Source: an uncultured Clostridia bacterium
GTDB lineage: Bacteria; Bacillota; Clostridia; Oscillospirales; Acutalibacteraceae
Direction: 5' to 3'
DNA: 64,000 bases
Assembly: GCA_937892525.1 (NCBI GenBank)
Contig: CALAEV010000024.1
Span: forward strand, 1-64,000
In this document: positions 8,454-16,070 of the stretch, piece after piece
Layout: each line of letters opens with the position of its first letter
Numbering within the stretch: the first letter of the stretch is position 1
Program-made: the position numbers and the translations under genes
The notes under the pieces: generated by a model
Told to the model about the DNA's origin: nothing
The model's database searches: none
What the model saw: only the letters and a program-made list of their open reading frames with translations

Positions 8454-9211
8454 TGGCATTACTTGAAGTAAAAAATCTCGGTATTGTTTTTGGCGGTCTT
8501 CACGCCGTTGAAGGTTTTAATCTTTCACTTGAAAAAGGAATGCTTTATGGTCTTATTGGTCCTAACGGTGCAGGCAAAACAACTGTTTTCAACCTCTTGA
8601 CCGGTGTATATAAACCAACTACCGGTAATTTCAGTCTTGACGGTGTAAAGCTTACAGGCAAAAATCCTGTTGAAATCAGTAAAGCAGGTATTGCTCGTAC
8701 ATTCCAGAATATTCGACTTTTTAAGAATCTTTCAGTTCTTGATAATGTAAAACTTGGTCTACACAATCAGGTAAAATACTCAACAGCAGAAGGAATTTTA
8801 AGACTTCCACGCTTTTTTAAATCAGAAAAGAAAATGAATGAAAAGGCAATGGAATTGCTCAAGGTTTTTGGTCTTGAAAATGAGGCATCTACACTAGCAG
8901 ATAACCTCCCCTATGGTAAACAAAGAAAACTTGAGATTGCACGTGCACTTGCTACAAACCCAAAGCTCTTGCTTCTTGATGAACCTGCTGCAGGTATGAA
9001 TCCAAGTGAAACACAAGAACTTATGGATACAATTCGTTTTGTTCGCGATAACTTTGATATGACAATTCTTCTTATTGAACACGATATGAAGCTTGTCAGC
9101 GGTATTTGTGAAGAAGTTACAGTTCTTAACTTTGGCGAAGAACTTGTACAAGGTAAAACAAGTGAAGTACTCAATAACCCTGAAGTTATTAAGGCATATT
9201 TAGGCGATTAA
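8453..9211 (+). CDS. livG: Branched-chain amino acid ABC transporter ATPase LivG
   Basis: A 252-residue ABC ATPase. Walker A is GPNGAGKTT, the Q loop lies in ARTFQNIRLF, the signature is the LivG-type variant LPYGKQRKLEIARALA, Walker B is LLLLDEPAAGMN, and the switch His is in LIEHDM. The C-terminal extension (GEELVQGKTSEVLNNPEVIKAYLG) is typical of LivG. It works as a heterodimer with LivF to power uptake. The start overlaps the livM stop by one base and has a near-perfect AAGGAGG site. Confidence 0.95.
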   Translation: MALLEVKNLGIVFGGLHAVEGFNLSLEKGMLYGLIGPNGAGKTTVFNLLTGVYKPTTGNFSLDGVKLTGKNPVEISKAGIARTFQNIRLFKNLSVLDNVKLGLHNQVKYSTAEGILRLPRFFKSEKKMNEKAMELLKVFGLENEASTLADNLPYGKQRKLEIARALATNPKLLLLDEPAAGMNPSETQELMDTIRFVRDNFDMTILLIEHDMKLVSGICEEVTVLNFGEELVQGKTSEVLNNPEVIKAYLGD

Positions 9212-9223
9212 GGAGGATTAGAT

Positions 9224-9937
9224 ATGGCACCACTTTTACAAGTTGATAACATTGAAGTTTATTACGGCGTTATCAAGGCATTAAAAGGCATTTCTTTTGA
9301 AGTAAATAAAGGCGAAATCGTTGCGTTAATTGGCGCTAACGGTGCTGGTAAAACCACAATCCTCCATACAGTAACAGGTCTTTTAAAGCCAAAGACAGGT
9401 ACAATTTCATTCAAAGGAAATGACATTACAAAAGTTCCTGCTCATAAAATTGTTACAATGGGTATGGCTCATGTTCCAGAAGGCAGAAGAATTTTCTCAC
9501 AACTTTCGGTTCTTAATAATATCAAATTAGGCGCATTTACACGTAAAGATAAAGAAGAAATTGAAGAAACTCTTAATTATGTTTACGAACGTTTTCCACG
9601 ACTTAAAGAAAGAAAAAATCAGATTGCAGGTACTCTTTCTGGTGGTGAACAGCAGATGCTTGCTATGGGTAGAGCCCTTATGTCAAAGCCTGAATTCGTT
9701 TTAATGGACGAACCATCAATGGGTCTTTCTCCCCTTCTTGTTTCTGAAATCTTTGAAATTATCAAAGCTATTAATGAAAATGGCACAACTGTTCTTCTTG
9801 TTGAACAGAATGCTAAAAAAGCGCTTTCAATTGCAGACCGAGCTTATGTTCTTGAAACAGGTAATATTGTTCTTTCAGGCAATGCAAAAGACCTTATGAA
9901 CGACGAATCTGTAAAAAAAGCATATCTTAGTGAATAA
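9224..9937 (+). CDS. livF: Branched-chain amino acid ABC transporter ATPase LivF
   Basis: A 237-residue ABC ATPase with Walker A GANGAGKTT, the LivF hallmark VPEGRRIFSQLSVLNNIKLG, signature LSGGEQQMLAMGRALM, Walker B FVLMDEPSMGLSP and switch His replaced by Gln (LVEQNA), as is normal in LivF. It follows livG by 12 bp with a strong AGGAGG site. It forms the ATPase heterodimer with LivG. Confidence 0.95.
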   Translation: MAPLLQVDNIEVYYGVIKALKGISFEVNKGEIVALIGANGAGKTTILHTVTGLLKPKTGTISFKGNDITKVPAHKIVTMGMAHVPEGRRIFSQLSVLNNIKLGAFTRKDKEEIEETLNYVYERFPRLKERKNQIAGTLSGGEQQMLAMGRALMSKPEFVLMDEPSMGLSPLLVSEIFEIIKAINENGTTVLLVEQNAKKALSIADRAYVLETGNIVLSGNAKDLMNDESVKKAYLSE

Positions 9938-9955
9938 TTCATGGGAGGAATTATT

Positions 9956-10585
9956 ATGGATAAGAAAATTGTTATTACAATTGCACGTGGATACGGTAGT
10001 GGTGGTAAAACTGTTGGTCAGATGATTGCAAAAGAACTTGGAATTTCCTTCTATGACCGTCAGATTCTCTACATGGCATCTGATGATAGTGGAATTAATG
10101 TAGGTCTTTTTCAAAAAAATGACGAAGATGTAAACAAAGGTTTATTTGACCCATCAACTCATAAGTATTTAGGTGGTATTATCCCTCCTGAAGATAGCAA
10201 GTTCACATCAAAGGAAAATCTCTTCAACTATCAGGCAAAAATTATTAAAGAGCTTGCTGCTAAAGAGTCTTGTGTAATTGTTGGTCGTTGTGCTGACTTT
10301 GTATTGAAAGACAATCCTAATGTCATAAAAGTTTTCATCTGGGCTCCACATCAGTCTTGCGTTGAAACTGTTATGGATATGTTTGATATTAGTGAAAAAG
10401 AAGCAGACAAGAAAATCCGTAAGATTGACAAGCACCGTAGCGAATATTACCGTTATTACACTTGTCGTGAATGGGATAACGCTCGAAACTATGACTTATG
10501 TCTTAACAGTGCAGATTTAGGATTCGAAGGTTGCGTAAAGGCAATTAAAGCTTATATCGATGTACTTAAAGGTGTAAAAGAATAA
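9956..10585 (+). CDS. Cytidylate kinase-like family protein
   Basis: A 209-residue protein of the cytidylate-kinase-like family (AAA_26 type). It starts KKIVITIARGYGSGGKTVG, a P-loop variant (GYGSGGKT), followed by FYDRQIL, CVIVGRCADFVL and an RKIDKHRSEYYRYY lid-like segment. It is distinct from the true cmk at 26068-26730. Family members are often found beside transporters or on their own in Clostridia, and their substrate is uncertain. It follows livF by 18 bp in the same operon, before a strong terminator, so it may be co-regulated with amino acid uptake; no direct link is shown. The in-frame ATG at 9941 overlaps the GGGAGG site, so the ATG at 9956 is preferred. Confidence 0.8.
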   Translation: MDKKIVITIARGYGSGGKTVGQMIAKELGISFYDRQILYMASDDSGINVGLFQKNDEDVNKGLFDPSTHKYLGGIIPPEDSKFTSKENLFNYQAKIIKELAAKESCVIVGRCADFVLKDNPNVIKVFIWAPHQSCVETVMDMFDISEKEADKKIRKIDKHRSEYYRYYTCREWDNARNYDLCLNSADLGFEGCVKAIKAYIDVLKGVKE

Positions 10586-10591
10586 TTACTT

Positions 10592-10623
10592 AAAGGACTA
10601 TCTATTGATAGTCCTTTAATTTT
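10592..10623 (+). terminator. Terminator of the liv operon
   Basis: A perfect 11-bp stem (AAAGGACTATC with GATAGTCCTTT) with a TATT loop and a short T tail. Confidence 0.85.
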
Positions 10624-10715
10624 GCCCTATAATCTATTTATATTTAAAATATGTAATTTTACATTTATTATAGTAAAAGCATAAATAAAGCCATTTATAG
10701 CAAAATGAGCATAAG

Positions 10716-10748
10716 AAAACACCTTATCTCCAAAAGATAAGGTGTTTT
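10716..10748 (-). terminator. Terminator of the NhaC-type gene (bidirectional stem)
   Basis: A perfect 14-bp stem (AAAACACCTTATCT with AGATAAGGTGTTTT) around a 5-base loop. Arms carry A and T runs, so it can act both ways between the convergent liv operon and the antiporter gene. Confidence 0.85.
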
Positions 10749-10767
10749 AATTAGATTTAATTTTAAA

Positions 10768-12558
10768 TTATGCCTTTTTCTTTGTAACTGCTTTAATAAC
10801 AAAGAGAGTACCAAGCATAAGAGCAACACCAATTGGAAGTGCAACTACAGACTGAACAAAGCCTGCAACAATGTATGTTACAAATGACACACCTGCAACT
10901 GTAAGAGCGTATGGCAATTGTGTAGAAACGTGGTTAATATGATTACTCTGACTACCTGCACTTGCCATAATAGTTGTGTCAGAAATTGGTGAACAGTGGT
11001 CGCCGCAAACAGCACCTGCCATACAAGCTGAAATAGCAATAACTGAAATAGGACCACTACTGTATGGGAATACACTGAGAACAAGAGGAATAAGAATACC
11101 AAATGTTCCCCATGAAGTACCTGTTGCAAATGAAAGACCAACTGCAATAAGGAAAATAACTGCTGGAAGGAAGTTTGCAAATGTGCCTGCTGTTGATTCA
11201 ACGATACCTGCAATAAATTCTTTAGCACCAAGGCTGTCTGTCATTGCTTTAAGTGTCCAAGCACAAGCAAGAATCATGATAGCTGGAACCATTGCTTTAA
11301 AACCTTCAGGAATTGAAGACATGCAATCCTTGAAAGAGATTACACGACGAATCATAAAGTATGCAACTGTAAGAACAAGCGTGCAGAAAGAACCATAAAG
11401 AAGACCAACAGATGCATCAGCCCCTGAGAATGCTTCAATAACATTATGATATGCACTGCTTGCTGCATCAAAGAATCCACCTGAATAAATCAAGCCAATA
11501 ACACAAGCGATTATAAGAAGAACTACAGGAAGAATAAGGTCAATAACTTTACCCTTTGGATTAGCATTACTATCATCTGCAGAATTTGCAAAAGATTCAG
11601 CATCACTTGTGAAAAGGTCGCCATTAAGAGCATTTGCCTCATGAACTTTCATTTTACCAAAATCAAACTTCATTATAGTAATTGCAACCATCATAATAAT
11701 TGTAAGAATTGCATAAAAGTTATATGGAATTGCGCTAAGGAAAAGTTGGAAACCACTTACTTCTTCTTCAGCAACAAAACCTGCAACTGCTGCTGCCCAA
11801 GATGAAACAGGAGCAATAATACAAATAGGTGCTGCTGTCGCATCAATAAGATATGCAAGCTTTGCACGAGAAACCTTATGGCTGTCTGTAACAGGACGCA
11901 TAACTGAACCAACAGTTAAGCAATTGAAGTAGTCATCGATGAAAATCATACAACCAAAGAGCACTGTTGCAAGTTGTGCACCAACTCTTGATTTTATGTG
12001 TTTCTTGGCCCAACGACCAAAGGCAGCTGAACCACCTGCTTTGTTCATCATTGAAACCATGGCACCAAGTACAATAAGGAATATAATAATACCCATATTG
12101 TATGAGTCAGCTACATTAGCAACAAAACCATCACTAAATACGTGTGTAATTGTTCCTACAAAGTTGCCTTCTGCATATAAAAGACCACCTACTACAATAC
12201 CAATGAAAAGTGAAGAATAAACTTCTTTAGTAATGAGTGCAAGTGCAATAGCAATTACTGGTGGAAGTAAAGACCAAAGACTTGAGTAAAATTTTGTTGG
12301 TGCTTCAACTTTACCACTACCGTCACAATCAGCACATTTAACAGAGTCATTACCATTACATTCTGAACAATAAATGTTTGAGCTTTCACAGTTATCACAA
12401 TATGATGAATAACCATAACCATTACATGTGCCACAATCAACCATAACATTTGTTTTAGTTTCACCGTCACTTGCGAAAGACATAAATGACATAACTGAAA
12501 CAAGAATTAAAGCAATTGTTAAAATTGAAACAGCCTTCATGTTTAATTTACGTTTCAT
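10768..12558 (-). CDS. NhaC-family Na+/H+ antiporter with N-terminal Cys-rich (DnaJ-like) domain
   Basis: The 596-residue product has a signal-like hydrophobic segment (residues 8-29), then a compact Cys-rich region with four CxxC pairs (42/45, 54/57, 64/67, 75/78), spaced like a DnaJ zinc-finger domain (C-G-T-C-N-G-Y-G, C-A-D-C-D-G-S-G). About eleven membrane helices of the NhaC/sodium-proton antiporter superfamily follow, with the motifs MIFIDDYFNCLTVGSVMRP, GTSWGTFGILIPL and GDHCSPISDTT. The transporter part probably exchanges Na+ or an organic ion for H+. The Cys-rich segment is predicted to be extracytoplasmic and is not part of standard NhaC. The AAGGAGATG site sets the start at 12558; a longer frame to 12609 has no such site. 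A sigma-A promoter lies upstream. Confidence 0.85.
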   Translation of the reverse strand: MKRKLNMKAVSILTIALILVSVMSFMSFASDGETKTNVMVDCGTCNGYGYSSYCDNCESSNIYCSECNGNDSVKCADCDGSGKVEAPTKFYSSLWSLLPPVIAIALALITKEVYSSLFIGIVVGGLLYAEGNFVGTITHVFSDGFVANVADSYNMGIIIFLIVLGAMVSMMNKAGGSAAFGRWAKKHIKSRVGAQLATVLFGCMIFIDDYFNCLTVGSVMRPVTDSHKVSRAKLAYLIDATAAPICIIAPVSSWAAAVAGFVAEEEVSGFQLFLSAIPYNFYAILTIIMMVAITIMKFDFGKMKVHEANALNGDLFTSDAESFANSADDSNANPKGKVIDLILPVVLLIIACVIGLIYSGGFFDAASSAYHNVIEAFSGADASVGLLYGSFCTLVLTVAYFMIRRVISFKDCMSSIPEGFKAMVPAIMILACAWTLKAMTDSLGAKEFIAGIVESTAGTFANFLPAVIFLIAVGLSFATGTSWGTFGILIPLVLSVFPYSSGPISVIAISACMAGAVCGDHCSPISDTTIMASAGSQSNHINHVSTQLPYALTVAGVSFVTYIVAGFVQSVVALPIGVALMLGTLFVIKAVTKKKA

Positions 12559-12625
12559 TTTTACATCTCCTTTTCGCATATTTTGCGTTAAAATAACCCC
12601 ACAAAACATACATTATATCCGTTAA

Positions 12626-12654
12626 AAGATACCATATTTCACGTATTTTGTCAA
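12626..12654 (-). promoter_or_regulatory. Promoter of the NhaC-type gene
   Basis: Minus strand TTGACA, 17-bp spacer, TATCTT. A second TATAAT lies about 10 bp further downstream without a good -35 partner. Confidence 0.6.
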
Positions 12655-12691
12655 TGAATATCACAAAAAGAAGAATGTTAAATAAATAACA

Positions 12692-12720
12692 TATACATAT
12701 TTAGTTTTTTATGGTATAAT
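12692..12720 (+). promoter_or_regulatory. Promoter of the flavin reductase-rubredoxin gene
   Basis: TATACA, 17-bp spacer, perfect TATAAT. Transcription would begin about 20 bases before the start codon. Confidence 0.6.
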
Positions 12721-12746
12721 ATAGAAAAAGTATTGGAGTTGATTTA

Positions 12747-13355
12747 ATGATACGAAATGAAGCAATGTTCAAATTAAGTTACGGTTTATACATTTTAAGT
12801 GCACGTGAAAATGAGAAAGATAACGCTTGTGTAATAAACACTGCCTGTCAAGTTACAGATAATCCTAAAAAAATTACTATAGCCGTCAATAAAGATAATT
12901 TAACATGTGAAATGATTGAAAGAACAAAACTATTTACAATTTCTGTTCTTTCAACCGAAGCAACTTTTGATTTAATTAAAAGATTTGGATTTGCAAGCGG
13001 TCGTGATACTGATAAATTTGCAGGTTTTAATGACCACTACAGAACTGAAAATGGAACATATTTCATCTGTGAAGGTACTAATGCATATATTTCTTGCACA
13101 GTAACTGATTCTGTTGATTGCGGCTCACACATTTTATTTATTTGTGATGTAACAGAAGCAGAAACATTATCAGATGAACCATCTGCAACATATCAGTATT
13201 ATTTTGACCATATCAAACCAAAACCTGAAACTAAAAAGAAGAAGGGTTATATCTGTAAGATTTGCGGTTATGTTTATGAGGGCGACGAATTACCTGAAGA
13301 TTATATTTGTCCTATTTGTAAACATGGTGCAGAAGATTTTGAACCAATAGAATAA
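12747..13355 (+). CDS. Flavin reductase-rubredoxin fusion (high-molecular-weight rubredoxin type)
   Basis: A 202-residue two-domain protein. Residues 1-150 form a flavin reductase-like FMN-binding split barrel (LSYGLYILSARENEKDNACVINTACQVTDNP, then KLFTISVLS and FICEGTNAYISC). Residues 167-202 form a rubredoxin-type Fe site with Cys170/Cys173 and Cys188/Cys191 (ICKICGYVYEG, YICPICKHG); the spacing between the Cys pairs is shortened, as in rubrerythrin-type domains. Relatives such as Hrb in acetogens pass electrons from NAD(P)H via FMN to rubredoxin and on to oxygen- or peroxide-reducing enzymes. A role in oxidative stress defence of an anaerobe is likely. It is a single gene with promoter and terminator. 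Confidence 0.88.
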   Translation: MIRNEAMFKLSYGLYILSARENEKDNACVINTACQVTDNPKKITIAVNKDNLTCEMIERTKLFTISVLSTEATFDLIKRFGFASGRDTDKFAGFNDHYRTENGTYFICEGTNAYISCTVTDSVDCGSHILFICDVTEAETLSDEPSATYQYYFDHIKPKPETKKKKGYICKICGYVYEGDELPEDYICPICKHGAEDFEPIE

Positions 13356-13361
13356 AAAACT

Positions 13362-13395
13362 AAGCGTAGCAATCTTAAAGATTGTTACGCTTTTT
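13362..13395 (+). terminator. Terminator of the flavin reductase-rubredoxin gene
   Basis: A stem AAGCGTAGCAATCT with AGATTGTTACGCTT (one G-U pair) followed by TTTTT. On the minus strand the same stem has one A-C mismatch and is followed by a T-rich tract, so it may also end the small minus-strand gene whose stop codon lies in the loop. Confidence 0.8.
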
Positions 13396-13497
13396 CAATA
13401 TTCTTATTTGATTTTCTGTTAAGTATCCTTTTGCAATCATCATTTTGATAATTTCAAGTTTTTCCTCATTTGATATGTATTTTTTCTGCATAAACAT
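13375..13497 (-). CDS. Small protein, SHOCT-like helix pair (40 codons)
   Basis: This minus-strand frame encodes MFMQKKYISNEEKLEIIKMM and then IAKGYLTENQIRILKKRNNL. The EEKLEIIKMMIAKGYLTENQI part has the shape of the SHOCT (short C-terminal) domain: a helix, a glycine turn with Leu-Thr, then a second helix. A second ATG at 13491 has a better-placed GGTGATG site, giving 38 residues. It lies 34 bp downstream of the zinc-ribbon gene on the same strand and ends inside the shared terminator. The codon use and the downstream position argue for a real gene in the cohesin-protein operon. Function unknown. Confidence 0.5.
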   Translation of the reverse strand: MFMQKKYISNEEKLEIIKMMIAKGYLTENQIRILKKRNNL

Positions 13498-13531
13498 CAC
13501 CATTAAATAATATGCAGAAAAACTTAAATTA

Positions 13532-13723
13532 TTACTTCAAAATCTCTGGTTTTTCAACTCTACTATAAACAACACTTGAACATTCTTTGCAAACTGTATG
13601 CTCAATCACCGTACCAAATGACTTGATTTTATCACGATACACTGCACCGTCGTTAATCTGGTAACCTTTAGTTAAATCTTTTGAACCACAATATGGACAT
13701 TCTTCAATAATAATGTTTTTCAT
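13532..13723 (-). CDS. Small zinc-ribbon protein
   Basis: A 63-residue protein with two Cys pairs (ECPYCGSKD near the N-terminus and VCKECSSVVYSR near the C-terminus), which together fit a four-Cys zinc ribbon. It begins 5 bp after the cohesin-protein gene and its GAGGTAAAC site overlaps that gene's end, so the two are co-transcribed and probably co-translated. Function unknown; an adaptor or nucleic-acid-binding role is possible. Confidence 0.7.
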   Translation of the reverse strand: MKNIIIEECPYCGSKDLTKGYQINDGAVYRDKIKSFGTVIEHTVCKECSSVVYSRVEKPEILK

Positions 13724-13728
13724 AATGT

Positions 13729-14457
13729 TTACCTCTTTTTCTTTCGAATAATAATTAAATATACAGCTACACCAATAACAATTATACCACCTGCAACAAA
13801 CAATCCAATTACAATTTTAATATAATCGTTTTTGTTATTATCAACATCAATATTTGCATTGTTTGTGGAAGATTCTGAAATACCACTTGTTAAATCAACA
13901 ATATTTGTAACAGACTCGTCAGTTGTACTCTCAATCTCAGTGGTACTATTAACAGTTTCATTTATAATTCTTACTGTTGAATCTTCAACAGTATATGCAA
14001 GTTTTTCTGCTTCAGTATTAACAAAATCACCTGCACTTGGTATTGAAATCTTAATACTAGTTTCTCCTTCTGCATTTGGTAATGCCTTAAATTTTACACT
14101 AAACAAAATACCTTCAGAAACTATTGCATTACTTGGAGATAAGTAAGTAAATCTTATATAATTATAAGAAGATTTTTCGAAAAAGTTATTAATACTTACC
14201 ATAGCACTTTCATCAATAATTGCGCCTTTATTACCTGACACGAACTCAAGTTGTGATGCATCATATTGTAAATCAATTACTGCGCCACTTAGTTGCGAAT
14301 TATCACTAATGAAAACTTTAATTTCAAATTCATCATCTGCATAAACAGTTGCATTAGTCAGTTTTAATTCAACTGGAGCTTTTGCAAATACAGGTACAGA
14401 AAAAAACATTGAAAACAATATTAAAATGACTAAAAGAGCTGACGTTATTTTTTTCAT
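13729..14457 (-). CDS. Cohesin-domain surface protein with C-terminal membrane anchor
   Basis: The 242-residue product has a signal peptide (MKKITSALLVILILFSMFF, cleaved near VFA-KA), then one cohesin-type beta-sandwich at about residues 27-165. Typical cohesin traits are visible: A-Y-A-D-D-E-F-E-I-K-V-F near the start, the GAVIDLQYDASQLEFVSG strand pair and the FSVKFKALPNAEGETSI strands. A Ser/Thr/Glu-rich linker (about 170-205) leads to one membrane helix (about 213-236) and a basic RKKKR tail. It would display one cohesin outside the cell. In cellulosome systems cohesins bind dockerins, but no dockerin is seen in this window. The ATG at 14457 follows the AGGTGAT site; the GTG at 14466 lies within that site and is rejected. 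Confidence 0.75.
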   Translation of the reverse strand: MKKITSALLVILILFSMFFSVPVFAKAPVELKLTNATVYADDEFEIKVFISDNSQLSGAVIDLQYDASQLEFVSGNKGAIIDESAMVSINNFFEKSSYNYIRFTYLSPSNAIVSEGILFSVKFKALPNAEGETSIKISIPSAGDFVNTEAEKLAYTVEDSTVRIINETVNSTTEIESTTDESVTNIVDLTSGISESSTNNANIDVDNNKNDYIKIVIGLFVAGGIIVIGVAVYLIIIRKKKR

Positions 14458-14473
14458 TATAATCACCTAAAAT

Positions 14474-14502
14474 ATAGTATCATATTTTTAACGATAATAC
14501 AA
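14474..14502 (-). promoter_or_regulatory. Promoter of the cohesin-protein operon
   Basis: Minus strand TTGTAT, 17-bp spacer, TACTAT, directly after the terminator of the upstream ABC transporter operon. Confidence 0.6.
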
Positions 14503-14528
14503 GAAAAATCCTCCCAATTAGGAGGATT
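14503..14528 (-). terminator. Terminator of the polar amino acid ABC operon
   Basis: Minus strand: 8-bp stem AATCCTCC with GGAGGATT, followed by TTTTTC. It is 3 bp past the ATPase stop codon. Confidence 0.8.
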
Positions 14529-14531
14529 CAC

Positions 14532-15287
14532 TTAATCTTTTAATGAAGAACTTAGAAACTCTTTAAGTCTTTGACTCTTCGGATTTTCAAACACATCTTC
14601 AGGTGTACCCATTTCTTCAATAATACCATCAGCCATAAATATAACTTTATCAGAAACATTCTTGGCAAAATTCATTTCATGAGTAACAATCACCATTGTA
14701 TTTTCACCGTTTTTTAGCTCTTTGATTACACGAAGCACTTCACCTGTGAGTTCAGGGTCAAGAGCACTTGTAGGCTCATCGAAGCAAAGTACATCTGGTG
14801 AAAGAGCCAATGCGCGTGCAATGGCAACACGTTGTTGCTGGCCACCAGATAATTCACAAGGGTAAGAATCAGCCTTCTCAGCAAGACCTACACTTTTAAT
14901 AAGTTCCCTAGCCTTATTTTCAATTTCTTCATCTGTTCCCTTCTTTAATAATGATGGTGCTAACGTAATATTTTTAAGAACTGTATATTGTGGGAATAAA
15001 TTAAAATTTTGAAAAACAAGTCCAAAATGAAGTCTGTTCTGACGAATTTCTTCATCACTAAACTTGGTTTTTACACTACCATCAAATAAAACTTCATCCT
15101 TAACACTTATTGTACCATTATCAGGTGTTTCAAGAAAATTCAAACATCTTAATAATGTTGTTTTACCACTACCTGAAGAACCAATAAGTGCTAAAACCTC
15201 ACCTTTTTCAAGAGAAAAATCAATACCCTTAAGGACTTCAGTTTTTCCAAAGCTTTTATAAATATTTTTAACTTCAAGCCAAGACAT
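14532..15287 (-). CDS. Polar amino acid ABC transporter ATPase (GlnQ/HisP type)
   Basis: A 251-residue ABC ATPase: Walker A GSSGSGKTT, Q loop GLVFQNFNLFPQYT, signature LSGGQQQRVAIARALA, Walker B VLCFDEPTSALDPE, and switch His in VTHEMNFA. The sequence NFNLFPQYTVLKN is diagnostic for the polar amino acid uptake (PAAT) family. It is the last gene of a binding protein-permease-ATPase operon and energises uptake as a homodimer. The amino acid imported is not evident. Confidence 0.95.
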   Translation of the reverse strand: MSWLEVKNIYKSFGKTEVLKGIDFSLEKGEVLALIGSSGSGKTTLLRCLNFLETPDNGTISVKDEVLFDGSVKTKFSDEEIRQNRLHFGLVFQNFNLFPQYTVLKNITLAPSLLKKGTDEEIENKARELIKSVGLAEKADSYPCELSGGQQQRVAIARALALSPDVLCFDEPTSALDPELTGEVLRVIKELKNGENTMVIVTHEMNFAKNVSDKVIFMADGIIEEMGTPEDVFENPKSQRLKEFLSSSLKD

Positions 15288-15299
15288 ATAAACTCCTCC

Positions 15300-15986
15300 T
15301 TAAGTTCTAAAATAACTGAGTTTTTTCTCAAGCTTACCTAATAAAACTGTTAAAACTCCGCTGAAAAGAAGATAATATAATCCCGTAAAGAATAATGGCC
15401 ATATTTCACCAGCAATACCCTGTGAGCCCTTCATAAAGGCCTGTCCTGCCCAAATAATCTCCTGCAAAGCAATAATTCTTGCAAGTGATGTATCCTTAAC
15501 CAAAGTAATGATTTCGTTTGACATTGGTGGCAATACATTTTTGACCATCTGTAAAAGTGTAATTTTAAAGAAAATCTGTGATTTTGTTAGACCAAGAACT
15601 TGCCCTGCCTCTTGCTGACCATAAGGTACAGCTTGAATACCACCTCTGTATATTTCAGAGAAATAGCATGCATAGTTAATAATAAATGCAGTAACAGATG
15701 CAATAAAACGACCATCCTCGCCACTGCCCCAAATATTATTATGAAAAACAAGTCCTGGTAAATAATAAATAACAAGTAGTTGAAGCATTAAAGGAGTGCC
15801 CCTAATGACCCAAACCAATGTTTTTACAACTGCACTTAATGGTTTGAATTTTGACATTGAACCAAAAGCAATGACAAGTCCCAGTGGTAGTGCTCCTATT
15901 AAAGTGATAATAAATAATTTCAATGTTTGAATGAAACCAACATTCAACGCATCAAATACTATTGGAAATTGTTCTATAAATGACAA
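15300..15986 (-). CDS. Polar amino acid ABC transporter permease
   Basis: A 228-residue HisM/GlnP-type permease with about five helices. The N-terminal GFIQTLKLFIITLIGALPLGLVIA and the segment TLVWVIRGTPLMLQLLVIYY are typical, as is the EAA loop EAGQVLGLTKSQIFFKITLLQ. The start codon is TTG at 15986, 7 bp after AGGGTG; no in-frame ATG fits better. It lies 12 bp upstream of the ATPase gene and forms a homodimeric channel with it. Confidence 0.93.
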   Translation of the reverse strand: MSFIEQFPIVFDALNVGFIQTLKLFIITLIGALPLGLVIAFGSMSKFKPLSAVVKTLVWVIRGTPLMLQLLVIYYLPGLVFHNNIWGSGEDGRFIASVTAFIINYACYFSEIYRGGIQAVPYGQQEAGQVLGLTKSQIFFKITLLQMVKNVLPPMSNEIITLVKDTSLARIIALQEIIWAGQAFMKGSQGIAGEIWPLFFTGLYYLLFSGVLTVLLGKLEKKLSYFRT

Positions 15987-16013
15987 TTATAACACCCTAT
16001 CTAATTTATTACG

Positions 16014-16048
16014 CCAAAAGAAGAGAGTGCATAAAACACTCTCTTCTT
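16014..16048 (-). terminator. Attenuating hairpin between binding protein and permease genes
   Basis: A perfect 12-bp stem (AAGAAGAGAGTG with CACTCTCTTCTT) with a short T tail on the minus strand. As in the liv operon, it sits right after the binding-protein gene and probably lets only part of the transcripts continue. Confidence 0.7.
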
Positions 16049-16070
16049 AAATTATTGAAACTTTCTTGAA

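Noticed and set aside
10976..11398. 140-codon plus-strand frame inside the NhaC-type gene
   Set aside because: Antisense to transmembrane coding sequence with intact motifs; no ribosome-binding site.
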